In this document: piece after piece, positions 1 through 7,752 of the stretch
How the letters are laid out: each line of letters starts with the position of its first letter
How positions within the stretch are numbered: the first letter of the stretch is position 1
Assembly (NCBI RefSeq): GCF_036867195.1
Contig: NZ_JBAJII010000001.1
Span: forward strand, 868,001-932,000
Reading direction: 5' to 3'
Length of the DNA stretch: 64,000 nt
From: Arthrobacter sp. Soc17.1.1.1
GTDB lineage: Bacteria; Actinomycetota; Actinomycetes; Actinomycetales; Micrococcaceae
Translations under genes and position numbers: made by a program
The notes under the pieces: generated by a model
What the model saw: only the letters and a program-made list of their open reading frames with translations
Databases searched by the model: none
Told to the model about the DNA's origin: nothing

Positions 1-793
1 CACCGGCGTGATCGACATGCGGTACGAGAACCCGCTGTACATGGCCGAGGAAGCCGCGGTCACCGACCTCATCAGCAACAGGCGGCTGCAGCTCGGGATC
101 AGCCGCGGCTCGCCCGAGACCGCCCTCGACGGCTTCCGCAGCTTCGGCTACGTGCCCGGGGACGGCTCCACCGACGCCGATCTCGCACGTGACAAGACGG
201 CCCTGTTCCGTGCGGCGATCGCCGGGCACGGCATCGCCGACGCCAACCCGCGCATGACGGGCAGCACGGGGAAGCTGCCCATCGACCCGCTCTCACCCGG
301 ACTCTCCGAGCGCATTTGGTGGGGCTCGGGCACCAGGGCGACGGCGCGGTGGGCGGGGGAGCAGGGCATGAACCTGATGAGCTCCACGCTGCTGACCGAG
401 GACACGGGCGTGCCGTTCGACGAACTGCAGGCGGAGCAGATCGACGTCTTCCGGAAGGCCTGGGCGCAGGCGGGCCACGAGGGGACGGGGCGGGTCTCCG
501 TGAGCCGCAGCATCCTGCCCATCGTCAGCGAGGCGGACGAGTACTACTTCGGCGTCCGTGCCCAGCGGGAGTCGACGGACCAGGTGGGCATCCTCGACGG
601 CGCACGGTCCCGCTTCGGGCGCAGCTACATCGGGCCGCCCGATGTCATCGCCGAACAGCTCGCGGCCGACGCGGCGGTGCAGGCCGCCGACACGCTGCTG
701 GTGACGATCCCCAACCAGCTCGGCGTCGAGTTCAACGCAGCGCTCCTCGGCAACATCGTCAGGCTGGTGGGCCCCGCAGCCGGTCTGCGCTGA
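1..793 (+). CDS. LLM-class flavin-dependent oxidoreductase, 5' end outside window
   Basis: C-terminal 263 residues of a luciferase-like (bacterial luciferase fold) monooxygenase; the frame is open to the first base, so the start lies upstream. The visible part opens with RYENPLYMAEEAA and RRLQLGISRGSPE, matching the strand-helix elements in which LLM proteins hold F420 or FMN, and ends with YIGPPDVIAEQLAAD, the family's usual helix before the last strand of the barrel. Substrate and cofactor cannot be told from sequence; in actinobacteria both FMN and F420 users occur. It ends in front of a strong hairpin and converges on a GAF-ANTAR gene. Confidence 0.85.
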   Translation, partial: TGVIDMRYENPLYMAEEAAVTDLISNRRLQLGISRGSPETALDGFRSFGYVPGDGSTDADLARDKTALFRAAIAGHGIADANPRMTGSTGKLPIDPLSPGLSERIWWGSGTRATARWAGEQGMNLMSSTLLTEDTGVPFDELQAEQIDVFRKAWAQAGHEGTGRVSVSRSILPIVSEADEYYFGVRAQRESTDQVGILDGARSRFGRSYIGPPDVIAEQLAADAAVQAADTLLVTIPNQLGVEFNAALLGNIVRLVGPAAGLR

Positions 794-796
794 CGC

Positions 797-826
797 CACC
801 CGGCCCGCCGCGAGGCGGGCCGGGTG
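797..826. terminator. Bidirectional hairpin terminator
   Basis: A perfect 13-bp stem (797-809 with 114-126 of the same block, i.e. 814-826) closes a GCGA tetraloop. It lies between two converging genes, the flavin oxidoreductase and the first GAF-ANTAR gene. There is no clear T tract, as is common in high-GC actinobacteria. Confidence 0.75.
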
Positions 827-835
827 TCCGGGTGC

Positions 836-1555
836 CTAGGACGCGGAGGAGTCCACGCCGCCGGTCAGTTCCAGAGCGACGTCCGCCACGGTGCGCCTGC
901 CCTCCTGCGCACGGGCGACGAGTTCCCGCAGGGCGGCGCGTTCGTCGATGCCGCGCTGCGCCATCAGGATGCCCTTGGCCATGCCGATCCGGTCCCGCGT
1001 CTGCAGGGCGCCGGCCAGTTCGGCCCGGATGCGCAGGGGCGTCTCCGTGGTCTGTACATGGCCGAGCAGGGCGGCGGCGGAGGCTGCGAAGCGCGTCAGC
1101 GCGTGCTCGGTCGCCTCGTCGAAGGCATGCGCCTCCGTGGAGTAGACCTTCATGGCGCCGATGGCGGCCTGTCCCTGGACCAGCGGCACGCTCTGGCAGG
1201 AGCGCACCGACATCCCGGCGGCCGCCGCAGCCCATCGGGGCCAGCGCTGGCCGGGGGTGGTGGTGTCGTCGACCCGTGCGGGGCTGCTCGTGGCCCACGC
1301 GTCGAGGCAGGGCCCCTCGGAGAGTTCGTACTGCAGTTCGTCGGCCCGCAGGACCGATGCGTCGGTCGCGCCGCTGCTGGTCCGTCGACCGTGGTGGATG
1401 AGGGAGACGCCCGCGCCGGTGGCGCCGGGGATGAGGTCCCGTGCCGCTTCGGCGAGGAGGTCCACGGCGTGCTGGACGGTCTCCTCGGTGAGGAGCAACC
1501 CGCGGATACGGCCGAAAGCCGCGGCGAGTTCGTTGAGAGTGGGTTCGGAGTTCAT
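836..1555 (-). CDS. GAF and ANTAR domain regulator (first of three)
   Basis: A 239-residue two-domain signalling protein. Residues about 10-155 form a GAF sensor domain (ELSEGPCLDAW, VRSCQSVPLVQGQAAIGAMKV); residues about 170-230 form an ANTAR RNA-binding domain (RDRIGMAKGILMAQRG, then ALRELVARAQEGRRTVADVA). ANTAR proteins bind paired hairpins in leader RNAs and prevent termination; the GAF ligand is unknown. Start ATG 1555 has a GAAGG-like ribosome site 7-8 bases upstream. It is divergent from the next GAF-ANTAR gene across 202 bases. Confidence 0.9.
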   Translation of the reverse strand: MNSEPTLNELAAAFGRIRGLLLTEETVQHAVDLLAEAARDLIPGATGAGVSLIHHGRRTSSGATDASVLRADELQYELSEGPCLDAWATSSPARVDDTTTPGQRWPRWAAAAAGMSVRSCQSVPLVQGQAAIGAMKVYSTEAHAFDEATEHALTRFAASAAALLGHVQTTETPLRIRAELAGALQTRDRIGMAKGILMAQRGIDERAALRELVARAQEGRRTVADVALELTGGVDSSAS

Positions 1556-1671
1556 GGAGTGCCTTCAGAAATCCTGTGCCGGTCGGAACCGACGGTAGAT
1601 CCAGCCCACTACTGGACCGGTTCCAAGATAGCCCCCGGGCCCGCGCCGGGCAAATCTCCTCATCGGGCCTC

Positions 1672-1720
1672 CAGGGTGCGCACCATGGCCGGACCGGAGC
1701 ATGGTTTGTACCATGGGTGC
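1672..1720 (+). promoter_or_regulatory. Hairpin-rich leader between divergent GAF-ANTAR genes
   Basis: This stretch carries the palindrome GGTGCGCACC (about 1674-1683), a 6-bp stem CATGGT/ACCATG (1700-1705 with 1710-1715) and a wider imperfect pairing of the outer GCACCATGG and CCATGGGTGC. Location upstream of an ANTAR gene suggests a regulatory leader, but the loops do not clearly match the known ANTAR hexaloop pattern. Confidence 0.3.
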
Positions 1721-1757
1721 AGTTGTCACGTCGGCGTCTTGCCCGAAGGGATCTGCG

Positions 1758-2495
1758 ATGAACGAAAGGCCCGCTCTGCACTCCCCGGAGCACACGCAGC
1801 ACCTCCTGCAGGATCTGGTGATGACCTGTACCGGGCTGGACGACTTCCTCCAACGGCTCGTCGAGGTCGCCTCCGGGGCGCTCGCCGAGGACCCCGGGCA
1901 GGTCATGGTCGGCGTCACCGTCCTCCGGCAGCGCGCGAAGGCCGCGATCACGGGCACCTGCCCGGCGGCACACACCCTCACCGCCATCCAGTACCGGTTC
2001 GGCGACGGCCCCGCCGTGCAGGCGGCCGCCGGGGAGACGGTGGAGGTGGCGGACTTCCTGCGGAGCGCCGACTTCCCGCTCTACGGCACCGCCGCCCTGC
2101 AGCGGGGCATCCGCTCCGCGCTCGGGGTGCCGGTCCCGCTGGACGGCCCGACGACGGCCGTCCTCACCTACTACGCGCGTGAACCCCGTGCCTTCCCCGA
2201 GGAGACGGTCCACCGCGCGGAGCAGTTCACGGCCTCGGCGGCCACACCGCTGGGACTCACGGTCCGGCTCGCAGGCCTCACCGACAAGACCGAACAGCTG
2301 GCCGCTGCCATGGAGTCCCGCACGACCATCGACCTGGCGGCGGGCGTGATCATGGCACGCAGGGGATGTACGCAGGACGAGGCGATCGGGCTCCTGCGCG
2401 CGGCCTCGAGTTCGCGGAACATGCGGCTCCGGGATCTTGCGTCGAATGTCCTCGCGAGCACCGTCGAGGCCCCGGTCAGCACGCACTTCGACTGA
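1758..2495 (+). CDS. GAF and ANTAR domain regulator (second of three)
   Basis: A 245-residue protein with the same layout as its neighbours: GAF-like domain at about 30-170 (FGDGPAVQAAAGETVEV, RGIRSALGVPVPLDG) and ANTAR at about 180-240 (MESRTTIDLAAGVIMARRG, then LLRAASSSRNMRLRDLA). Start ATG 1758 is preferred over upstream in-frame codons because AAGGG (1746-1750) sits 7 bases before it and the GAF domain starts soon after. Converges with the third member over an 18-base gap. Expected role: signal-dependent antitermination in the cytoplasm. Confidence 0.9.
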   Translation: MNERPALHSPEHTQHLLQDLVMTCTGLDDFLQRLVEVASGALAEDPGQVMVGVTVLRQRAKAAITGTCPAAHTLTAIQYRFGDGPAVQAAAGETVEVADFLRSADFPLYGTAALQRGIRSALGVPVPLDGPTTAVLTYYAREPRAFPEETVHRAEQFTASAATPLGLTVRLAGLTDKTEQLAAAMESRTTIDLAAGVIMARRGCTQDEAIGLLRAASSSRNMRLRDLASNVLASTVEAPVSTHFD

Positions 2496-2513
2496 ACCGG
2501 GCCCCCGCTCGGG

Positions 2514-3224
2514 TCAGGGCCGCCGGGCGGCCGAGGCCACGACGCCCTCGGCGATGACCCGCAGCTTCGCGTTGCGGCTGCTGGAGGCCCGCTGCAGGAT
2601 CGCGAGGGCGTCGGCCTGCGAGCAGGTGTTCTGGAACATGATGATGCCGACGGCGGTGTTGATGACCCGGCGTGAGGCCAGGGCCGTCTCGAGGTCCTTC
2701 TGCCGGTCGTCCAGGTATGCCGCCCGTACCGCGAACCGCAGGGAGGCGGACGCGGACCCGGCGAGTGCCTCGGCGGCCTCGACAGCCGCGCTGCCGAAGG
2801 CATGGGGCTGCGCCGCATAGACGTTCAACGCCGCCTGCCCCTCGTCCCCGAGGTCGATGGTGACCCCGAGGATCGACCGGACGTGCCCGGTGTCGAGCCG
2901 GCCGAGGTAGGTGGGCCAGCGCGGGTCACGTGCCGTATCGGAGCAGTACACCGTCATCCCCGTCGCGGCCGCTTCGAGGCACGGCCCCTCCTGGAAACGG
3001 TTCTGGAACTCGTCGGCTCTCCGTGCGATCCCGTCGCTCGCCGCCAGCGTGCCGGCTTTCCGCCGTCGCACCAGCGTGATCGCGCAGGAGACGTCGCCCG
3101 TCATCGACAGCCGGCGCGCGGCGATACCGGCGAACTCGTCGAGGAAGGCCTGGATATCGGCCGTTTCGGTCAGCAGCGCGAACAGTTCGTCGCCGACACT
3201 GCCCAGTTCCTGCTGCTCTTTCAT
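2514..3224 (-). CDS. GAF and ANTAR domain regulator (third of three)
   Basis: A 236-residue GAF-ANTAR protein. GAF at about 15-150 contains FQEGPCLEAAATGMTVY and VRSILGVTIDLGDEGQAALNVY; ANTAR at about 165-230 contains LASRRVINTAVGIIMFQNTC and LQRASSSRNAKLRVIAEG. A ribosome site AAGGA is 7 bases before ATG 3224. The FQEGPC/LSEGPC signature is shared with the first member, and the ASSSRN segment with the second, so the trio looks like diverged duplicates. Confidence 0.9.
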   Translation of the reverse strand: MKEQQELGSVGDELFALLTETADIQAFLDEFAGIAARRLSMTGDVSCAITLVRRRKAGTLAASDGIARRADEFQNRFQEGPCLEAAATGMTVYCSDTARDPRWPTYLGRLDTGHVRSILGVTIDLGDEGQAALNVYAAQPHAFGSAAVEAAEALAGSASASLRFAVRAAYLDDRQKDLETALASRRVINTAVGIIMFQNTCSQADALAILQRASSSRNAKLRVIAEGVVASAARRP

Positions 3225-3288
3225 CTCGTGTCCTTCGACCCGGCCGACATAGCGCTCCGCAGTCTACGCCGCGCGTGCCCGGGCCGGT

Positions 3289-4179
3289 TCAGTCTCCGAG
3301 GGTTGCGCGGTCCGCTGCGGCGTGGTCCACCTCCTCCTGCGCCCCGGCGACGGCGTCGTCCGCCTTCCGGGCCGCCCGGTCCAGATCGGCCGCCTCCGAC
3401 GCGATGTCGGTGTGCTCCCTGCGCAGCGCCTCCAGCCGCTCCTCGAGATCCTCGATCGACGCGGCCACCCCGTCGCGCCGCACCGCCAGGCGCTGCGCCC
3501 GTCGCCGCAGATCGGCAGCGGCATCCTCGGCTTCCGCGAGTGCGTCGCGTGCCGCTGCGAGACGTGCCTCGGCCTCCCTGCGCTCGCGGGCTCCCGGTTG
3601 CTTCGGGCTCCGTCCGTGCCCCGGGGCCGCATCGTCCTCGGCATCCCCGCCGTCGCCGCCCTGCCCCGGCGCGGTGAACGGACCGCCCACGGCGCCGTTG
3701 AGGTCCACCGGATCCCAGCCCGACGCCTCCAGCGTGCGGACGAGCCGTCCGGTCAGCACCGCCGCTGCTGCCGCCGGGTCCGCGAGGGCGGCACGCAGCG
3801 TCTGTTCGACGCCGGGCAGGGCGGCGGCCCCGATGTCGACGCCGGCCTCCGCGGCCGCCTCGAGCGACTGGCGGGCGACGGCGGCGAGCAGCCGCTGGCG
3901 CTGCTGGCCGAGCGCCTGGAGCTGCGCCCGGTCGAGGCCGGCCTGCGCCTCCTTCAGCGAGGCTCCGAGGTCCAGGACCTGCTCCACCTCGTCCCTGCGG
4001 CGGGTGACGAGCAGGTTGACGAGCCAGGCGGCCGAGGCGGGCTTGGGGAGTCTGCGCAGGGCAGCGGCGAGCTCCTTGTCGCCCGCCTGCGAGGCCTGCT
4101 TCGCGGCGGCGTTGCGCGCCTCCGTGAACCGGTCGAGCGGCAGCGCGTAGAGGGCCGAGGCCTGGTCCACGAGGTCCAT
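3289..4179 (-). CDS. Conserved coiled-coil protein of unknown function
   Basis: A 296-residue protein that I do not recognise as a named family. Residues 1-150 look like an all-alpha region (QASALYALPLDRFTEARN; LRRLPKPASAAWLVNLLVTR). Residues about 180-215 are an acidic/glycine linker. Residues about 215-290 are a charged heptad-type coiled coil (EARLAAARDALAEAEDAAAD, IEDLEERLEALRREHTDI). No signal peptide or membrane segment. Start ATG 4179 has GGAAGGA about 8 bases upstream; a much longer open frame runs upstream but overlaps the DUF429 gene. It ends 64 bases from the third ANTAR gene. Confidence 0.8.
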   Translation of the reverse strand: MDLVDQASALYALPLDRFTEARNAAAKQASQAGDKELAAALRRLPKPASAAWLVNLLVTRRRDEVEQVLDLGASLKEAQAGLDRAQLQALGQQRQRLLAAVARQSLEAAAEAGVDIGAAALPGVEQTLRAALADPAAAAAVLTGRLVRTLEASGWDPVDLNGAVGGPFTAPGQGGDGGDAEDDAAPGHGRSPKQPGARERREAEARLAAARDALAEAEDAAADLRRRAQRLAVRRDGVAASIEDLEERLEALRREHTDIASEAADLDRAARKADDAVAGAQEEVDHAAADRATLGD

Positions 4180-4211
4180 GGTGCTGCGTCCTTCCGTCCG
4201 GCCTGCGGGCG

Positions 4212-4958
4212 TCACCCGGGAGCGAGGTCCTCCAACCGTCCCACGGGCAGCGCGATCCAGCCCTCCCGGCGCGCCTGGTCGCGGTAGTCCGTCGGGACGG
4301 GGTGCGTGAGGCCCAGGGCGTGGGCACGCGCCGCGAGGGCCGCGACGACGGCGTCGAACGCGTCGTCGGAGTCCGTCATGAGCTGCCGGCCCGGCGGCGT
4401 GAGGTCCAGCCAGGGCACGCGCGCCAGGAGCTGCGCCAGGAGCCCACCCCGCACGCCGGCGTCGTTCTTGTACCCGCGCGTGTCGAAGCCCCAGACGCGC
4501 AGCGCGGCGCCGGGATAGACCTCGACGGCGGTTCCGCCCCCGGAGCGGTCCACCGGCGTCCCCAGCGCGTCGCCGATCGCCTCGAGCAGGACGGCGCAGT
4601 GCATCGCGGTGAGGCCGAGCCGGTCGGTCGCGACGCTCAGCGGCCACCGACCCGTGAGCTCCCGGGTGGCGCGGTCCGTGGCCCGGTAGGACAGGCGGCG
4701 CCGCCATGCCATGCCCTGGTCGGCCCCGGTGTCCATGCGCCCGCCGGAGGCATGCCGGGCGAGGAAGGAGACGAAGTCGTCGGGCCACCCGAACGCGCAG
4801 TCGATGCCCAGGCGGGCGACGGCAGGAGCGACGGCCGCGATGTCGGCGTCGGGCACTGCCGTCCGCACCTCGGCCGTCACACGAGACCGTGACCAGTCGA
4901 GCACCGCGAGGGCCGTGCCCTTCGATTCTGCTGCGAGATCCACCCCGGCTGTGAGCAC
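4212..4958 (-). CDS. DUF429 family protein (RNase H-like fold)
   Basis: A 248-residue DUF429 protein. The family shows an actin/RNase H-like fold but has no settled reaction. Diagnostic parts are the N-terminal GVDLAAESKGTALAVLDW, the central GIDCAFGWPDDFVSFLA, the YRATDR block and the C-terminal SDDAFDAVVAALAARA, whose acidic residues fit a nuclease-like active site. It starts with GTG 4958, placed 5 bases after a perfect TATAAT on the minus strand, so the mRNA probably has no leader. Downstream is the coiled-coil gene, 32 bases away. Confidence 0.85.
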   Translation of the reverse strand: MLTAGVDLAAESKGTALAVLDWSRSRVTAEVRTAVPDADIAAVAPAVARLGIDCAFGWPDDFVSFLARHASGGRMDTGADQGMAWRRRLSYRATDRATRELTGRWPLSVATDRLGLTAMHCAVLLEAIGDALGTPVDRSGGGTAVEVYPGAALRVWGFDTRGYKNDAGVRGGLLAQLLARVPWLDLTPPGRQLMTDSDDAFDAVVAALAARAHALGLTHPVPTDYRDQARREGWIALPVGRLEDLAPG

Positions 4959-4963
4959 GCCCG

Positions 4964-4969
4964 ATTATA
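4964..4969 (-). promoter_or_regulatory. -10 TATAAT of a leaderless start (DUF429 gene)
   Basis: TATAAT on the minus strand ends 5 bases before GTG 4958; there is no ribosome site in between, so transcription should begin at or next to the start codon. Confidence 0.6.
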
Positions 4970-5088
4970 GGCACCGGTCCCGGCACGCACCAGCAGCAGT
5001 CCGCGCACCGGGAGACCCCTGCCCCCGGTAGAGATGGAGGGTGTCCCGCGGCGTCCCGACGCCCACCCGCGAGTTCCAGGAGTCCTCC

Positions 5089-5892
5089 GTGTACACCTCG
5101 GTTGCAGACCAGACCACCGATCAGCTCGGTGGGCCGCTCAGCGTCCTCGTCCGGCAGAAACGGGACCATGTCCGGCTCTCCACGCTGATGGAGCGGCTGG
5201 AGGGGACGACCGGCGAGGACCAGGCTGCCGTGCTGATCGGCATCTACCGGCTGGTCTTCCCCCATGCCTTCGCCGAGGAGTCGGTGCTGTGGCCCGTGAT
5301 GCGGCGGGTCCTGCCGGACGGCGAGGAGCTCACCCTCGAGGTGGAGCGCGAGCACCAGGAGGTCAACGAACTCGTCACGAAGCTCGAAGGGCTCGAGGAC
5401 GGTTCTCCCGAGCGGGCGGACGTGCTCGGCCGCCTCACGGAGGTCCTCGACGACGACGTCCGCGACGAGGAGGATGCCCTGTTCCCGCGACTCCAGGCCC
5501 GGGTCAGCCGGCGGGAACTGCAGGTGCTCGGCATGCTCTGGGAACTCGTGCGGCGGATCGCCCCCACCCGCGCCCACCCCGTGGTCGCCCGCCGCCCGCC
5601 GGGCAACGTCGTCGCCGCCCTGCCGCTGTCGGTCCTCGACCGCTGCCGGGACGCCGTTGACCGCGCGCTCCTCGACGCTCCGGAGTCCGCGGCGCCGGCA
5701 CTCCACCGGGCCGGTTCGGCGCTGGCCGCGGCCTCGCACGCCGTCGAGCTGCTGCCCATCATGCGGTCCGGCGAGGACTCCTCCACGCGTGCCATCGCGG
5801 GACGGCCACCGTTCCCGTGGGGGACCGCGGTGCTCGGTGCCGCCGCCGGGCTCGTCGTCGTCGCGCTGCGCCGGTCGGTACGCCGGCGGTAG
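5089..5892 (+). CDS. Hemerythrin-like HHE domain protein with C-terminal membrane anchor
   Basis: A 267-residue protein. Residues about 18-150 are an HHE four-helix domain: RDHVRL (His27), FPHAFAEES, EREHQEVNEL and DVRDEEDALFP. The last helix carries Asp where the family usually has the fifth iron-binding His, so the di-iron site may be altered. A C-terminal hydrophobic helix (GTAVLGAAAGLVVVAL) followed by an Arg-rich tail suggests membrane anchoring. GTG 5089 is chosen because AGGAG (5078-5082) lies 6 bases upstream; an in-frame GTG at 5041 lacks a spaced ribosome site. Possible role in oxygen, NO or redox sensing is inference. Confidence 0.8.
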   Translation: MYTSVADQTTDQLGGPLSVLVRQKRDHVRLSTLMERLEGTTGEDQAAVLIGIYRLVFPHAFAEESVLWPVMRRVLPDGEELTLEVEREHQEVNELVTKLEGLEDGSPERADVLGRLTEVLDDDVRDEEDALFPRLQARVSRRELQVLGMLWELVRRIAPTRAHPVVARRPPGNVVAALPLSVLDRCRDAVDRALLDAPESAAPALHRAGSALAAASHAVELLPIMRSGEDSSTRAIAGRPPFPWGTAVLGAAAGLVVVALRRSVRRR

Positions 5893-5929
5893 GACTCCGG
5901 CGCGGGCTGGTCGCGGGCCGCCGGTCGGT

Positions 5930-5955
5930 GTGTACTGGGTAGAGGTGTACTGGGT
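5930..5955 (+). repeat. Two direct copies of an 11-base motif
   Basis: GTGTACTGGGT occurs at 5930-5940 and again at 5945-5955, a 15-base period, just upstream of the small zinc-ribbon gene. Could be two regulator half-sites; function unknown. Confidence 0.4.
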
Positions 5956-5996
5956 GGGGCGGCGTTGCCCGCCCCTGCGAGGAGAGGACGTATGCG

Positions 5997-6152
5997 ATGG
6001 AAGCCCGATGCCCCAGCTGCGGGTCCGCCCTGACCGAGCTCGACGAGGACCAGTGGCCGGCCGAAGGCCCCGTCCCCGCCGGGACGATCGCCGTGTTCCA
6101 GTGCGAGCAGGACCACCGCGTCACGGTCGGGCAGACGCAGGTCTCGGCCTAG
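5997..6152 (+). CDS. Small zinc-ribbon-like protein (51 aa)
   Basis: A short gene: ATG 5997 follows GGAGAGGA (5981-5988) by 8 bases, a very good ribosome site. The product begins MEARCPSCGSALTELDEDQW and has CPSC near the N-terminus, a later FQCEQDH and no membrane segment. Cys5, Cys8, Cys38 and His42 could bind one zinc ion. Family unknown to me; the shape resembles half zinc ribbons of small actinobacterial proteins. Its TAG overlaps the stop of the converging 74-residue gene. Confidence 0.7.
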   Translation: MEARCPSCGSALTELDEDQWPAEGPVPAGTIAVFQCEQDHRVTVGQTQVSA

Positions 6153-6373
6153 GCTCCCGCGTCGTCGATGATGCGCGAGAGCTCGTCCCGGAGCACCCGC
6201 GCCTCGTCGACCGTGATCTCGAGGTGCTGGTCCTGTTCCACCCAGCCGATCCTGATCATCGGCCGGTCCTGCGCGTCCTCGGTGTGGGACAGTCCGACGG
6301 CGAGGGCACGGCCCCCGGTCCGCGTCACGTCCCCGACGATCAGCTCCCCGCCGTCATCCTCTGCAATGGCCAT
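6149..6373 (-). CDS. Small hypothetical protein (74 aa)
   Basis: A 74-residue acidic cytoplasmic protein of unknown family. It looks like a compact alpha/beta domain: strand-rich ELIVGDVTRTGGRALAVGLS, then IRIGWVEQDQHLEITVDEAR and a C-terminal helix VLRDELSRIIDDAGA. Start ATG 6373 is preceded by GAGGAG-type sequence. Its stop shares bases with the stop of the 51-residue gene on the other strand (CTAG at 6149-6152). Confidence 0.7.
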   Translation of the reverse strand: MAIAEDDGGELIVGDVTRTGGRALAVGLSHTEDAQDRPMIRIGWVEQDQHLEITVDEARVLRDELSRIIDDAGA

Positions 6374-6406
6374 GGCTCCTCCTCAGGTCGGACTGTTCCT
6401 CCCATG

Positions 6407-6856
6407 CTAGGCGCCGGCGTCCGCCGGGCGCAGGGCGAGATTCGGGTGCAGCAGCTCGAAGCCCTCGTTCGTGAGGGCATCCCGGTCGAAGGCGTCCGGC
6501 AGCAGGACCACGGTGGCCCTGCTGTCGCGGATGGTGGGGCCCGCCGTCCCGGGTTCGAGGGGCGTGCATTCGAGGCCCACCCCGATGCCCTCCTCGACGA
6601 GGAGGCACACGGTGCCCTCGGTGCCCGTCCCGTCCAGGGGCGTCGCCGCGAAGTACTCCACGCCGTCGCGCTCTGCCAGGAAGCGCGTGCTGTCGAGGTC
6701 GATGCCGTCGAGGTCCGTCCGGATGGTCAGGATGTCCTGCTCCGTCTGCTCCTTCTCGAGCAGCCCCATCACCGGCCCTGTACAGCCCGTGAGGACGAGC
6801 ACCGCCGCACCGCTCCACGCGGCCGGCAGCAGAAGACGGGACAGCAGGCGGCGCAT
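6407..6856 (-). CDS. Predicted lipoprotein of unknown function
   Basis: A 149-residue exported protein. The N-terminus is Arg-rich, then hydrophobic, then the lipobox LTGC with Cys25 as the lipidation site. The mature part is acidic and shows no domain I recognise (TIRTDLDGIDLDSTRF, GTVCLLVEEGIGVGLECTP). The two further Cys in that segment may form a disulfide. Ribosome site CAGGAG is 5 bases before ATG 6856. It is divergent from the SDR gene. Confidence 0.8.
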   Translation of the reverse strand: MRRLLSRLLLPAAWSGAAVLVLTGCTGPVMGLLEKEQTEQDILTIRTDLDGIDLDSTRFLAERDGVEYFAATPLDGTGTEGTVCLLVEEGIGVGLECTPLEPGTAGPTIRDSRATVVLLPDAFDRDALTNEGFELLHPNLALRPADAGA

Positions 6857-6913
6857 GAAACTCCTGGGGACGGAACGGGAGGTGGCGGTCCCAGCCTAGC
6901 CAAGCACCGCGCC

Positions 6914-6919
6914 TAGGGT
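6914..6919 (+). promoter_or_regulatory. -10 TAGGGT of a probable leaderless start (SDR gene)
   Basis: TAGGGT ends 7 bases before ATG 6927. The purine run GGTGGAGG in between could instead serve as a closely spaced ribosome site, so leaderless use is likely but not certain. Confidence 0.45.
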
Positions 6920-6926
6920 GGAGGCC

Positions 6927-7736
6927 ATGGACTCCACCTCGCTGGCAGGGCGCACGTTCGTGGTCACCGGTGTCAGCCGGCGCAAGGGCATCGGCTACGC
7001 CGTCGCCTCGCGCCTCGCCGGTATGGGCGCGAGCCTCTTCCTGCACCACTACGCACCGCACGACGCCGAGCAGCCCTGGGGTGCCGACAGCATCGACGAC
7101 GTCGTCACCTCCCTGCGCGGCCGGCTGCGGGACGGCGCGGACCTCGCCCACGCGAGTATCGACCTCGCGCGACACGACGGCGGCGAGCTGCTCATCAAAG
7201 CGGCCCGCTCGGCGCTCGGCCACCTCGACGGGCTGGTCTGCAACCACGCCAGGAGCGGGGGCGACGGACGGCTCGACGAGATCTCCTGGGAGGACCTCGA
7301 CGCGCACTGGCAGGTCAACACGCGCTCCACCATCCTCGCGACGCAGCACTTCGCCGACCAGCACGACGGCCGGGAGGGCGGGCGCGTCATCTGGATGACG
7401 TCCGGGCAGGTGGCCGGCCCCATGACGGGGGAGATCGCCTACGCGGCGTCCAAGGCGGCGCTCGCGGGACTCACGGCCTCCGTCGCCGACCACCTCGCGG
7501 ACCGGCGCATCCTGCTGAACACCGTCAACCCGGGCCCGGTCAACACCGGCTATCTCGACGACGACACGGCGGACCGGCCGCTCGAGACCCTGCAGGACGT
7601 CCTCGCGCACTTCCCGTCGGGGCGCTTCGGAGAACCCGACGACCCCGCGCGGCTCATCGCCTGGCTGCTGAGCGACGAGGGGCGCTGGATGGTGGGCCAG
7701 GTGCTGAGCACGGAGGGCGGGTTCCGGCGCTGGTGA
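6927..7736 (+). CDS. Short-chain dehydrogenase/reductase (FabG-like)
   Basis: A 269-residue classical SDR. NAD(P) site TGVSRRKGIG (Thr14-Gly23), the NHARSG segment after strand 4, and the catalytic Ser159 / Tyr172 / Lys176 triad (WMTSG ... YAASK) are all present; C-terminal VNPGPVNTG and LSDEGRWMVGQVLSTEGGF are typical of 3-oxoacyl-ACP-reductase-like members. ATG 6927 is preferred to the in-frame GTG at 6918 because the SDR fold begins directly after it. Substrate unknown. No co-directional partner nearby. Confidence 0.9.
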   Translation: MDSTSLAGRTFVVTGVSRRKGIGYAVASRLAGMGASLFLHHYAPHDAEQPWGADSIDDVVTSLRGRLRDGADLAHASIDLARHDGGELLIKAARSALGHLDGLVCNHARSGGDGRLDEISWEDLDAHWQVNTRSTILATQHFADQHDGREGGRVIWMTSGQVAGPMTGEIAYAASKAALAGLTASVADHLADRRILLNTVNPGPVNTGYLDDDTADRPLETLQDVLAHFPSGRFGEPDDPARLIAWLLSDEGRWMVGQVLSTEGGFRRW

Positions 7737-7752
7737 GGTTCCCCCTCGACGG

